DNA of 64,000 nt from JASLEW01 sp035544875 (lineage in GTDB: Bacteria > Acidobacteriota > Thermoanaerobaculia > Multivoradales > UBA5704). Made by a program: the position numbers and the translations under genes. How positions within the stretch are numbered: position 1 is the first letter of the stretch; each line of letters starts with the position of its first letter. Shown piece by piece: positions 50,849 to 61,700 of this stretch. The notes beneath the pieces are model-generated. The model did no database searches, was not told the origin of the DNA, and was given only the letters and a program-made list of their open reading frames with translations. Location of the stretch: NCBI GenBank assembly GCA_035544875.1, contig DASZZP010000081.1, forward strand, positions 62,001-126,000, written 5' to 3'.

Positions 50849-51935
50849 TCGGCAGGCGCTCGCCGCTCTTGCTGCGCACCTCGGCGGGCGCCTCGCCGAC
50901 CAGCACCCAGTCGCCGGCCACCGTGAGCCGCGTCAGCAAGACCTTCTCCTCGGCCGGGTTGCGGCGGTCGAACCAGACCAGGCGCAGCGCGCCGCGATGG
51001 TCGCCGAACGGCAGGTCGACGCCGTAGTCCGTCCCTTGCCGCCACATGCCGACGGTCGCGTCGCCGCCCGCCTGATCGGGCGCGCCTCCCGTGCTCCAGG
51101 GCGTCCAGACCGACCGCCGCCAGCTCTTGCCGCCATCGGCGGAGAGGTAGGCAACGCCGTCGGCCGAGAGGTAGGCGGCCGAGGTCCCGGCGAGCGCGAT
51201 GACCTGGCCGCGCCGGTTGGCCGCCAGGCCGGGCAGCCCCTGCACCCAGGTGCGCGGCGCGGCCGAGGCCGAAAACAGGCCGGTGCCGCTGGTCACGCCA
51301 TCCTGGCGCTGCGGCGCCGGCAAGGTCTGCGGCTGGCCGACTGCGGCGACCTCGAGCGCGCCATAGGCTTTCCACTGCCGGTTTTCGAAGCGGAAGGCCC
51401 AGGCCCGGACCTGCCCCTCGGCGGCGCCCTTGCCGTGCGCCAGGATCCAGGCGGCGCCCGTGCTGTCGTAGGTGGCGGCGAGGGTGGCGGCCGGCACCGT
51501 CAAGGTATCGCCCAGCGGCTCCCATGAGCCCTCGCTCCAGCGCACCGGCTGCAGGCAGTCGGCGCCGCAGGGCGCGACCGCGAGCACCGGTCCGGGGCCG
51601 ACCGAGCCGCCAAAGAGTCCAGCCGCGGAATCAGGGTATCCGCGCGCCTGGCGGCCGGCCCCGTCGAGATCCACGATCCAGGCGCCTTGCCCCTGCTGCG
51701 CCGCCGCCGGCGCGGCCACCGAGAACAGCATCCGGCCCGAGTCGGTGTCCATACCGATCAAGGTGACCGTGGTGTTCGAGTCGCAGATCGCGGCCGGCGC
51801 CGCCTGCGCGGTCCCGCCGTTAGCGAGCAGGGCGAGCAGCATGGCCGCCACCAGAGCGGTGCGTTTCATCGCCGCCAGCTCCCGAGCTGCGGGGTAGCGC
51901 GAAGTGGTGACCGCCAGCGGTTTCCGCCCGTTCAT
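50625..51935 (-). CDS. Secreted protein of unknown function
   Basis: A protein of 436 residues from ATG 51935, which overlaps the previous stop (ATGA). A signal peptide is plain only from the internal ATG at 51869 (MKRTALVAAMLLALLANGGTA), which is the likelier functional start. The mature protein has two Cys pairs (APCGADC and SGCAA) and beta-rich repeats with LSADGVAYLSADGGKSWRRS, reminiscent of sialidase/BNR-type propellers (Asp-Gly-Gly-Lys-Ser-Trp is close to the Asp-box SxDxGxTW). The end is encoded in the hairpin. It is last in the flippase-GT4-deacetylase-acetyltransferase operon. Enzyme activity is not demonstrable. Confidence 0.75.
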   Translation of the reverse strand: MNGRKPLAVTTSRYPAARELAAMKRTALVAAMLLALLANGGTAQAAPAAICDSNTTVTLIGMDTDSGRMLFSVAAPAAAQQGQGAWIVDLDGAGRQARGYPDSAAGLFGGSVGPGPVLAVAPCGADCLQPVRWSEGSWEPLGDTLTVPAATLAATYDSTGAAWILAHGKGAAEGQVRAWAFRFENRQWKAYGALEVAAVGQPQTLPAPQRQDGVTSGTGLFSASAAPRTWVQGLPGLAANRRGQVIALAGTSAAYLSADGVAYLSADGGKSWRRSVWTPWSTGGAPDQAGGDATVGMWRQGTDYGVDLPFGDHRGALRLVWFDRRNPAEEKVLLTRLTVAGDWVLVGEAPAEVRSKSGERLPITQVLVPHGDSWLLLSGCAATAEGSGLVLRTYEGGQMSAPRFVPIETRGRPGAAPPPSWKAPMRAPKAAGPTGW

Positions 51936-52531
51936 TTCCGGGGACCCTCCGCGCTCTCGGCGCCCGCCGCGCCGCGGATGACTCGCGCCGGGACGCCGGC
52001 GACGGTGGTTCCCGGCGCCACGTCCTCGACGACCACGGCGCCGGCGGCGATGGTGGCGTCGTCGCCGATCGCGATGCCGCCGAGCACCAGGGCGCCGGCG
52101 CTGATGGTGACCCGGTTGCCGACCCGCGGGTAGTCGATCTCGTCGAAACGGGCCTCACCCAATGTGACGCCGTGCAGCAGGGTGCAGTCTTCGCCGATCA
52201 CCGTGTAGCCGCCCACCACCAGGCCGACGCCATGCGCGATGATGCAACCGCCGCCGATCTCCGCCCGTGGCAGGATGTCGACGCCGCAGGCGCCGATCGC
52301 CCAGCGCCGGCAGACCGCCGGCAGCACCGGGACGCGCCAGCCGAGCAGGGAGTGGCCGAGGCGGTAGGCCGCGAGCGCCTGGAAGCCGGAGTCGAGCAGC
52401 ACGGCGTCGAGCAGCGCCAGCCAGAAACCGCGTCCCTTGACGGCGCGCAGGCGGCGGAAATCGTGTGCCAGCAGCGGCCAGAGCGGATGCGGGCGCGACC
52501 TCGGCTCGGGCGGTGGCAGGGGCGGTCTCAT
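51932..52531 (-). CDS. Serine acetyltransferase-like hexapeptide-repeat protein
   Basis: A protein of 199 residues in the left-handed beta-helix acetyltransferase family. A helical N-terminus (RLRAVKGRGFWLALLDAVLL) precedes the hexapeptide repeats: ILPRAEIGGGCIIAHGVGLV, VGGYTVIGEDCTLLHGVTLG, VTISAGALVLGGIAIGDDAT, VAPGTTVAGVPARVIRG. The catalytic His is the one in IIAHGVG or LLHGVTLG. In this operon it more likely O-acetylates a polysaccharide sugar than serine. The start overlaps the deacetylase stop by four bases and the stop overlaps the next gene. Confidence 0.9.
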   Translation of the reverse strand: MRPPLPPPEPRSRPHPLWPLLAHDFRRLRAVKGRGFWLALLDAVLLDSGFQALAAYRLGHSLLGWRVPVLPAVCRRWAIGACGVDILPRAEIGGGCIIAHGVGLVVGGYTVIGEDCTLLHGVTLGEARFDEIDYPRVGNRVTISAGALVLGGIAIGDDATIAAGAVVVEDVAPGTTVAGVPARVIRGAAGAESAEGPRK

Positions 52532-53454
52532 GCGCCGCCTCCCCGGCCGGCGAGCGGCCCGCAGCCGGTCTGATCGGAAGCCGGCCTGCGGTCGATCTCA
52601 TCGGAAACCGGCCTGCGGCCGGTTGGTGGCGCCGGTCGAGGCGGCGAGCGGCGCAGGGCGCGCAGCAGGCCGAGCCGCGGCAGGCGGCTCCATAGCGGGT
52701 AGGCGCCGGAGACCTTGAGCCGCAGCTCGAAGGCGCTGTCGCCGGGATTGACCGCCAGACGCGGCACGGCGTAGAGATCGCTGCCGTGCGCCGGCCGCTG
52801 ACCATGGATGGTGGCCGCGGTGCGATACCCGGCGCCGCGCGCCGCGGCGATCGCCCGCTGATCGTAGCGGCCGTAGGGAAAGCAGAAGCTGAGGACCGGC
52901 TCGCCAAGCGCGGCGGCGAGCTCGGCGCGCGAGCCGGCGACCTCGTCGTCGAGGGTCGGGTCGTCGCAGCGGGTGAGGTCGCGGTGGTGGCGGCCGTGCG
53001 CACCGATCTCGATGCCCGCCGCCGCCAGCGCGCGCAGCGCCGCGGCGCCGAGCAGCTCTTCGCGGCGTTCGATGGCGGCGGCGGCGCTGCCGGGATCCGC
53101 CGCCGGCGGCCGGTCCCAGCGGTTGCTGCCGCCCAGCTCGCCGCTGACCGCGAACAGGGTGGCGGTCATCTGGCGGGCCGCCAGCTCGGGCCAAACCTGA
53201 TCGCGGAAACAGCGGCAGCCGTCGTCGAAGGTCAGGACCAGACTGCGCCGGGGCAGGCGCCGGCCGGCGGTGTGGCGGGCCGCCGCCTCGGCCAGGGTCC
53301 AGGTGCGGTAGCCGCGCGCCGCCAGGGTGTCGAGCAACGCGGCGAGCTCGCGCCGCGCGAGATAGCTCGCGGGATGGAGCGGCGGCGGCTCGAGCCGCGC
53401 CGGTTCGGGCTCGACGTGATGGAACATCAGCACGGGGACTCGAAGGCCGCTCAT
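52528..53454 (-). CDS. Polysaccharide deacetylase (NodB-like)
   Basis: A protein of 308 residues from ATG 53454, overlapping the GT4 stop (ATGA). The NodB fold is clear: VPVLMFHHVEPE, TFDDG at residues 75-79 (catalytic base and metal ligand), HGRHH with H153-x3-H157, and SFCFPYGRYDQRAI as the RxxFRxPYG-like motif. A last segment of about 45 residues has short imperfect Arg-Arg-Pro repeats. No signal peptide is apparent, so it might act on a cytoplasmic or membrane-associated glycan, or be exported with the operon's flippase. Substrate: probably N-acetylated sugars of the operon's polymer. Confidence 0.9.
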   Translation of the reverse strand: MSGLRVPVLMFHHVEPEPARLEPPPLHPASYLARRELAALLDTLAARGYRTWTLAEAAARHTAGRRLPRRSLVLTFDDGCRCFRDQVWPELAARQMTATLFAVSGELGGSNRWDRPPAADPGSAAAAIERREELLGAAALRALAAAGIEIGAHGRHHRDLTRCDDPTLDDEVAGSRAELAAALGEPVLSFCFPYGRYDQRAIAAARGAGYRTAATIHGQRPAHGSDLYAVPRLAVNPGDSAFELRLKVSGAYPLWSRLPRLGLLRALRRSPPRPAPPTGRRPVSDEIDRRPASDQTGCGPLAGRGGGA

Positions 53455-54617
53455 CGTTCTCGCTCGCGCCGCATGCGCCATCTCCGGGTCGGTGCCGCCG
53501 GCGCCGGCCGCAAGCCCGCGAGCATCTCCGCGTAGGCACCGACGGTGGCAGCGATCGGAAACCGCTCGGCGCGCCGCCGCGGCGTCTCGCCCCAACGGCG
53601 TGACAGCGCGGCCGCCAGGGTCCGCGCATACTCACCGGCGTCCGCCACCTCGCAGAACAGGCCCGCCTCGCCGATCACCTCGCGCCGCAGCGGGTCGTCC
53701 GGCGCCACCGCCGGCACGCCGCACGCCAGCGCCTCCAGGTAGGCCAGGCCGAACGACTCGGTGCGCGACGGTAGCGTAAAGCAATCGACCGCGCCGTACC
53801 AGGCCGGCATCTCCTGGCGTCCGACCTTGCGCCGCAGATAGCGGCCCGGACCGAGGCGCGCCGCGGCCAGCCGATCGACCGCCGCCGCTTCCGGTCCGTC
53901 GCCGAGCAGCACCAGGCTGCCGCCGCCCGGGAGCCGGGAGACCGCTTCGACGGCGAGATGCATCCGCTTGTGCGCGTCGACGGCGCCGGCGCTGAGCACC
54001 AGCGGGCGCGCCAGCTTCCCGGGGGAGCCGGCGAGCTCGGCGGGGACGGGCTGGACGCCGGGCCGGAAACGCTCGAGGTCGATGCCGTGCGGGATGACCT
54101 CGACGCGCGCGCCCGGCGCCTGGCCGCGCAGCATCTCGGCCGCGGCGGCGGTGAAGGTCACCACCCGGTCGGGACTCTGGCGGGCGAAGGCCCCTTCCCA
54201 TTTCGGGTCGACGCCGTGGGCGATGTCGACGAACGCCGTGCCGCGCAGCCGCCGCAGCAGGCGGCAGACCCAGGCGCCGACCAGGCCGCCTTCCATGACG
54301 ATCGCCTGATAGTCGCCTCGCCACAGCCGCGGCAGCGCCGCGAGGGCGGCGGTCGACCACTCGAGCGAGAGCGGGTCGAGAAAGAGGGTGTCGAGCGCCT
54401 TTCTGCCCAGGCGCGTCGCGCGGTAGAGCGCGCCGATCGCCGGCTGGTCGCGGCGCAAGGCGCGGATGCGTGTGTGCGGCACCGGCGCCGGGCCGCGGCA
54501 GAAGAGCCGCACCTCGAAGCCGGGCCGCGCCGCCAGCCCCTGGCAGAGCTCGACCACGAACGCCTCGGCGCCGCGCTCGACCACCCCCACTCCCGGCATG
54601 ACGAAGGCGACCCGCAT
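53451..54617 (-). CDS. Glycosyltransferase family 4, exopolysaccharide operon
   Basis: A protein of 388 residues from ATG 54617, one base overlapping the flippase stop. The GT-B fold shows MRVAFVMPGVGVVERGAEAF, VTFTAAAAEMLRGQAPGA, EVIPHGIDLERFRPG, VLSAGAVDAHKRMHLAVEAV and the EX7E-region SRTESFGLAYLEALACGVPA. The C-terminus is very Arg-rich. It is a cytoplasmic enzyme that extends a lipid-linked repeat unit, which the neighbouring flippase would then export. Confidence 0.92.
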   Translation of the reverse strand: MRVAFVMPGVGVVERGAEAFVVELCQGLAARPGFEVRLFCRGPAPVPHTRIRALRRDQPAIGALYRATRLGRKALDTLFLDPLSLEWSTAALAALPRLWRGDYQAIVMEGGLVGAWVCRLLRRLRGTAFVDIAHGVDPKWEGAFARQSPDRVVTFTAAAAEMLRGQAPGARVEVIPHGIDLERFRPGVQPVPAELAGSPGKLARPLVLSAGAVDAHKRMHLAVEAVSRLPGGGSLVLLGDGPEAAAVDRLAAARLGPGRYLRRKVGRQEMPAWYGAVDCFTLPSRTESFGLAYLEALACGVPAVAPDDPLRREVIGEAGLFCEVADAGEYARTLAAALSRRWGETPRRRAERFPIAATVGAYAEMLAGLRPAPAAPTRRWRMRRERER

Positions 54618-56161
54618 CACGGCTCCGAGCGATCGCCGGGCAGCGGCGCCGGATCGCCGGGCAGCGGCGCCGCCTCGCCGGGGGGGCTCGCGAGGCTCGC
54701 AACGCTCGCAGGCAGGGCCTCCGGCGACGGCTCCTGCGCGGCGGCGAAGAAGGCGCGGAAAGGCCGGCCGAAGCGCGCCAGGTAGAGCCCAAGCGCTACG
54801 GCGGCGGCAGGGACCGAGGCGCCCAGCCGCCCCCAGGTGGCCGGCGGCAGCCACCAGGCAACCAGCGCGAACAGCGGCAGCGGCACGGCGTAGAGGTACA
54901 AGAGATCGCGCGCCAGCCGGCCGAACTCGGCGCGGCCGCAGATGCGGTAGACCCGCCAGGCCATCAGCAGGCTGCCGGCCAGCAGGTAGTTGGCCCAGGC
55001 CATGCCGATGGCGCCCAGCCGGTGGGTGAGCAGGATGCCGAACAGCGTCAGCGAGGCGATGTTCAGGGCCACGATCGCGAACCAGGAGCGGTCCTGCCCC
55101 TCGCTCTTGAGCAGCTCGCCGCCGAGCGGCGAAAAGGGGTCGGCGAGCGGCGCGAAGCAGAGCACCTGCGCCAGCGGCACCGCCTGCGCCCATTGCGGCC
55201 CGATCAGGATGTGCACCAGCACCACCTCGGCGTTGAAGGCCAGGAAATAGCCGCCCAGGGTCTGCAGCCCGAGCAGCGTGACCGTCCCCATGCGGTAGGC
55301 GCCGAGGTAGCGTCCTCGGTCGCCGTGCTTGCGGTAGTCGATCAGCGCCGGATAGAGCACCCGCGCCACCGCCGGCATCACCAGCTCCTGCAGCCGGAAC
55401 CCCCACTCGCGGGCCTTGTGGTATTGCGCCGTCCAGAAGGCGCCTGCCGCCAGCCCGAGCCCCGAGCCGACGATCAGCTTGCTGACCTGCGGCACCGGCA
55501 GCGCGGCGAGCGCGATCAGGAAGAGGAAGCAGCTGCTGCGGAGCATCCCCGGCAGCGCCCGCGCCTCGGCGCGCGTCAGGCGGAGCGGGATGCGGCCCCA
55601 GGCGCGGCCCCAGAGCAGGACGGCAAACAGCGCCGCGCCGGCCAGCTGCCCGGCGACCAGCGCCCACACGCCGGCGCCGGCGGCGGCCAGGGCGATCGAC
55701 ACCACCGCCACCGTGGCGCCGCGCGCGATCTCCGGCGCCACCAGCCGCCCGACCTGCAGCTCGCACTCGAAGTACACCCGCGGCACCACCGCCAGGCCGT
55801 CGAGCAGCACCCACCAGGCGTAGACCGGCAGCACCGCCGGCAGCTGCGGGTTGAGGGCGGCGGCGGCCGGCGCCGCCAGCGCCAGGCCGGCGGCGAGCGC
55901 CAGGCCGGCCCCTGCCTCCCAGGCCAGCACCGCGCTGTAGGGGCGCCGCGGGTGGCGCACCAGCTCGTAGGGGAGGCCGAGGTCGCGGACGATCGCCGCG
56001 ATCACCACCAGGGCGAGGGCGAGCTCGTAGACGCCGATCGCGTCGGGTACGATGATCCGCGCCAGGACGAGATCGCTGGCGGCGCGGATCAGGACCCGCC
56101 CGAGCTGGCTGCCGTAGGCCGCCAGGGTGGAGTGGAGGAAGCGCCGCTCGGTAGAGCGCAT
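54617..56161 (-). CDS. Oligosaccharide/O-antigen flippase (Wzx-like, MOP superfamily)
   Basis: A protein of 514 residues with about 12-14 membrane helices (from RFLHSTLAAYGSQLGRVLIR onward). It has the basic SDLVLARIIVPDAIGVYELA first-loop region, a RHPRRPYSAVLAWEAGA segment and LPGMLRSSCFLFLIALAALP, as usual for polysaccharide exporters. The last 20 residues repeat Leu-Pro-Gly-Asp, encoded by an exact 21-bp tandem duplication (54631-54672). It is the first gene of the operon and probably translocates a lipid-linked oligosaccharide to the outer face. Compared with the remnant at 9.5 kb it has the full length. Confidence 0.92.
   Translation of the reverse strand: MRSTERRFLHSTLAAYGSQLGRVLIRAASDLVLARIIVPDAIGVYELALALVVIAAIVRDLGLPYELVRHPRRPYSAVLAWEAGAGLALAAGLALAAPAAAALNPQLPAVLPVYAWWVLLDGLAVVPRVYFECELQVGRLVAPEIARGATVAVVSIALAAAGAGVWALVAGQLAGAALFAVLLWGRAWGRIPLRLTRAEARALPGMLRSSCFLFLIALAALPVPQVSKLIVGSGLGLAAGAFWTAQYHKAREWGFRLQELVMPAVARVLYPALIDYRKHGDRGRYLGAYRMGTVTLLGLQTLGGYFLAFNAEVVLVHILIGPQWAQAVPLAQVLCFAPLADPFSPLGGELLKSEGQDRSWFAIVALNIASLTLFGILLTHRLGAIGMAWANYLLAGSLLMAWRVYRICGRAEFGRLARDLLYLYAVPLPLFALVAWWLPPATWGRLGASVPAAAVALGLYLARFGRPFRAFFAAAQEPSPEALPASVASLASPPGEAAPLPGDPAPLPGDRSEP
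54631..54672 (-). repeat. 21-bp exact tandem repeat in the flippase 3' end
   Basis: Two identical adjacent 21-base units (54631-54651 and 54652-54672) keep the frame and duplicate a seven-residue Pro-Leu-Pro-Gly-Asp block. Confidence 0.9.
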
Positions 56162-56233
56162 GAGCGGCTTATTGTCTCATCACCCCGAGTCCACAGGGCT
56201 CGACGAGATGTGAGAAACTGAGCGACACAGCTC

Positions 56234-57772
<1,539 letters not shown>

Positions 57773-57881
57773 GGCATGGCTGAGATGGGCGAGGAGGGTG
57801 TCCGAGGCGCGGCTGACGGCGAGCAGGTGAGCGGGATCCTGCTCGGCGGGGGTGATGGCATGCAAATCAAGTTCGCCCGTG

Positions 57882-58067
57882 TTATCGAAGGTTCGCTATA
57901 GAGCGAAGAACCCTGGGTTCCTTGCCCTCATCGAAGTGGCAGCGCACGGCGGCGCGGATCCTCTCGCGCGGACCCTCGAGATCGTCGGCTTCGGTGAAGA
58001 TCGCCTCCCCCAGAGCGCGGGCAGCGAAGCCGCCCTTGGGCGCCGCGTCGACGAGGAAGGTCAGCTT
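57882..58067 (-). pseudogene. HicB-like small protein remnant (stretch 57773-58110)
   Basis: On the minus strand a frame without an ATG encodes KLTFLVDAAPKGGFAARALG, then EAIFTEADDLEGPRERIRAA and VRCHFDEGKEPRVL, ending TAA at 57882. This matches a well-spread small HicB-like family (about 70 residues). The codon where ATG is expected is not a usual start (AAG CTG), so the gene looks inactivated, unless CTG at 58064 is used. No HicA partner is adjacent. The rest of the 338-base gap between the transporter and the small protein gene contains nothing else I can identify. Confidence 0.7.
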
Positions 58068-58110
58068 TGCCGCGGAGCGCGTGGGAAGGCGACAGGCCCC
58101 TGGCCCACGA

Positions 58111-58452
58111 CTAGAAAGCGTTCACGGGATTCACGCCGCCAAACCAATCAGCAAACCACCCATGCCGCTCGAGTGTGTATGGCTGTAACGCGTCGAGACG
58201 CTTGGTGGCGATGAACGCGACGAACATGGCCTCGTCGGATTGGTCAGGGTATTCGGTAAGCACGACCCCCTTGGGCAAGGAACCATCCCTTGCGCCATAT
58301 TTGCCCGCGAGCGAGAGCGGTTGCGTCGTGACGAAATGGTTCGACGTAAGCAGGCTGTGTGAGCGATACAGGTAGCCAGCGCCAAACACGACGACCGTCC
58401 AGCCGGCCAGTATCGAGGCGGCTAGAATGCGCTTCACGATCGGCAGGGGCAT
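58111..58452 (-). CDS. Small membrane-anchored protein, unknown
   Basis: A protein of 113 residues from ATG 58452 (GGAG about 9 bases before it). One N-terminal hydrophobic segment (VKRILAASILAGWTVVVFGAG) is followed by an exported domain with SNHFVTTQPLSLAGKYGARD and GSLPKGVVLTEYPDQSDEAM, ending WFGGVNPVNAF. There is a single membrane anchor and no lipobox. I do not recognise the family. Its codon use looks less GC-rich than its neighbours, and with the adjacent HicB-like remnant it could be a transferred patch. Confidence 0.65.
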   Translation of the reverse strand: MPLPIVKRILAASILAGWTVVVFGAGYLYRSHSLLTSNHFVTTQPLSLAGKYGARDGSLPKGVVLTEYPDQSDEAMFVAFIATKRLDALQPYTLERHGWFADWFGGVNPVNAF

Positions 58453-58705
58453 ATCTTTGGCTCCATTGGATTTGTACGACAGTAGCACGGCCGATCGCCG
58501 CCCTCGTTGTAGCCATCGACCGCCCAAGACGACGCTTCCGTGAGTGATCCGGATTGCTCTGGTAGGCGCCGCTACACGCCGCTGCGCCGGGCGCCTCTTG
58601 ACCTGGCGTACGCGATCTGATACTTAGATTGTCGAGGCGTATGAACGGTCGCGGCACACCGGCGCGGGGGCTGCTGCTCTCCGCCGCCGCAGGAGGCAGC
58701 TCGAG

Positions 58706-61700
58706 ATGAGCAGGCGCCGGAAGTGGGCAGTGTTGCTTTGCCTCGTCGCGCTTGCGCTCGCGACGCCGGCCTTCTCCCAGACCCCCTACCTGGTCAAGAG
58801 CTTTGCCGACGGCGAGTTCAGGCCCAACGGCTCGATCTCGCCGATCTCGTTTCTCCCCGCCGGCGACCGGCTGTTTTTCCTGACCGATGCCGCCGCCCCG
58901 GGACTCGAGTCGGTCATCCCCAAGCTCTGGGTGAGCGACGGCAGCGCGGCCGGCACCCAGGCGCTGCCGGATCTGTGCGTCGGCTCCTGCGGCGGCAGGC
59001 CCGCTCTGGCCGCGGCGCTGGGCAGGGTCGCCTTCTTCGCCGAGTTTCCGGCCGAGGGTGGCGAGCAGCTCTGGCGCTCCGATGGCACGCCCGCGGGAAC
59101 CTTTCTCCTGCAGGGCGGTTTTCGCCTCCTCCAGGACTTCAAGGTCTGGCGGCGGCAACTGTACTTCATCGCCTACGTCGATCCGGTGGGCGGCGGCGAG
59201 CCGGCGGAGCAGCTGTGGCGCAGCGACGGCACGCGCGCCGGTACGGCACGGGTCGCCGACCTGGGGAGCGGAACCTTTTCCCGCGCCACCGCCGAGCTGG
59301 CGGTGGCGGGAGACCGGCTTTTCCTTCTGGCGCCCAAGCCGGCGCCGCTCAACACCCACGCGACACTCTGGGTGAGCGACGGCACGACAGCAGGGACGCG
59401 GCCGGTCAGCGCCTCGGCGCCGCTCGACGCGCGCCAGCTCACCGCGGTTGGAGAACGGATGTTCTTCCTGGCGCCGGCAGATCGCGGCGACGCCAGCCAG
59501 CTCTGGGTGAGCGACGGCTCGGCGGCCGGAACGCTGCTCTTGACTCGCTTCTCGACCTCCACCTTCCTGTTCGCGCTGCAACCCGGACGCCTTCGAGTCT
59601 ACTTTCAAACCACGGACGAGCTGGACGGCAACCGGCTCTGGGCGAGCGACGGCACGCCGGCCGGCACCCGCCCGTTCGCTGTCGTTTCCCCGAGTTTCTC
59701 CTTTGACTCCTATTACGGGCCCGAGGAGATCGGCGGACGGCTGCTCTTCTTCCGCCGAGAGTCCTGGACCAACTTCACCCTCTGGGCGACGCCGGAGGAC
59801 GATCCGGGCTCCCTCGAGCCTCTCTGCCCGGGAATCTGCGGCTCGGGCTACGTGACCGATCGGGTTCGCGTTGGCGAGCGGCTCCTGTTCCTGGCCAGCG
59901 ATGAGTTTGCTGGCACCGACCTGTGGAGCAGCGATGCCACGGCGCGCGGCACGATCCGCCTGAAGGAAACCTGCACCGGGGGTCCGAGAATCCAGCACGG
60001 CCCGTGCGCCGATCCGGGATCCTTGACCCTCGCCGGCGGCGCGGCCTTCTTCAAGAAGTCGTCGCCGACCGACGGTTCGCGGAACGAGCTGTGGCGCAGC
60101 GACGGCACGCAGGCCGGCACCCGCCGCTTCACCGACCGGCCGATCTTCTATGACCAGGTGGCCGCGATTCCGGGTGTCATCTTTTTCGCCGCGATCGACG
60201 ACCACCTCGACTCCGAGGGCTATGGCGAGCTGTTTGCGAGCGACGAGGCGGCGGCGGGCACCCGGCAGCTGACCGATCTGAGCGTGCCGAGTTCCACCCT
60301 TTTCCAAGGGCTGCCCTCCGATATCGCCAGCGCGGGCGGCCTCTTCTACTTCCTGGCCGGCGGGCGGCAGATCTGGCGCAGCGACGGCAGCGCCGCCGGC
60401 ACGCTGCCGGTCCCCGGTGCCCCCTATAGCGCCGGCGGCTTCACGGCCGTCGGCGGCGCCATCTACTTCGTCTCCCCGGACAGCCGCGACCGGCTCCAGC
60501 TCTGGGTTGCCGACGCCCATGGCGCCCGCCAGCTGACTCCCCCCTCGCCGGTGCCGCAGCCGGCTGCCGCGCGGGCTGTCGAGGGCGCGGAGCAGAACTT
60601 CTTCTTTCTCAGCGGCGGGGGAAGGCGAGGAGACCCGATCGCGGTCTGGAGGACGGACGGCACGACGCAAGGAACTGTCAAGGTCTTCGACCTGCCGCCT
60701 GCCCTCGGAGAGCAGGCCGGCGACCCCGGGATGTACTTGGTCGGAGCCGACTTCTACTTCACCAACGAGCTCGGGACGCACGGGCCGCATGAGACCTGGA
60801 AGAGCGACGGAACCACGGCGGGAACGGTGAAGATCTCTCAGTCCTGCTGCCGTCCTCCGAACTTCGCCAGTTTCGGCTTCACCAGGATCGGCAACACGGT
60901 CTATTACATCGACTACACCTACGTCGACTACACCGGGGCCAACCAGTCCTATCTCAGGCAGACCGACGGCACCCCAGCCGGCACCGCCTGGACCGAGCTC
61001 GCCGGGTCGCTGGTCATCAATCCGACGGACCTGCTCGCGGTCGGCGGCTTCCTCTATCTCTTCGCCGACGCGCCGGTGCCGGGCGACCGCCTCCTGTGGC
61101 GCACCGACGGCACGCCGGCCGGCACCACCGTGCTGGCGACCTTTCGCGGCGGCAGCGGCGACGCGGCGCCGCGCTCCCTCGTGGCGCTCGGCGGCAGCGT
61201 CGCCTTTGTTGCCGACGACGGCGTGCACGGCCTCGAGCCGTGGATCACCGACGGCACCGCTGCCGGCACCCGCATGCTCGCCGACATCTTGCCGGGCACC
61301 GGCGGCTCACGTCCTGGCGGACTGACGGTGGCCGCGGGACGCCTCTTCTTTTCTGCCAACGACGGCGTGCACGGTCGCGAGCTCTGGCAGAGCGACGGCA
61401 CCGAGGAGGGTACGCGGTTGGTCGAGGACCTCGCCCCCGGCCCCCTCTCCTCCTATCCCTTTGGCATCACCGAGGTCGGAGACCGGCTCTTCTTCACCGC
61501 CGACGACGGCCTCATCGGCACGGCGCTGTGGGCGTTGCCGCTCACTGGCGGTACCGAATGCCAGCCGTCGGCCACCGCCCTCTGCCTGAGCGGCGGCCGC
61601 TTCAAGGTCGAGGCCTTCTGGCGTGATTTCGGCGACGCCAGCGGTGCCGCCCAGGCGGTGCCCCTGACGGCCGACACCGGGTACTTCTGGTTCTTCGACC

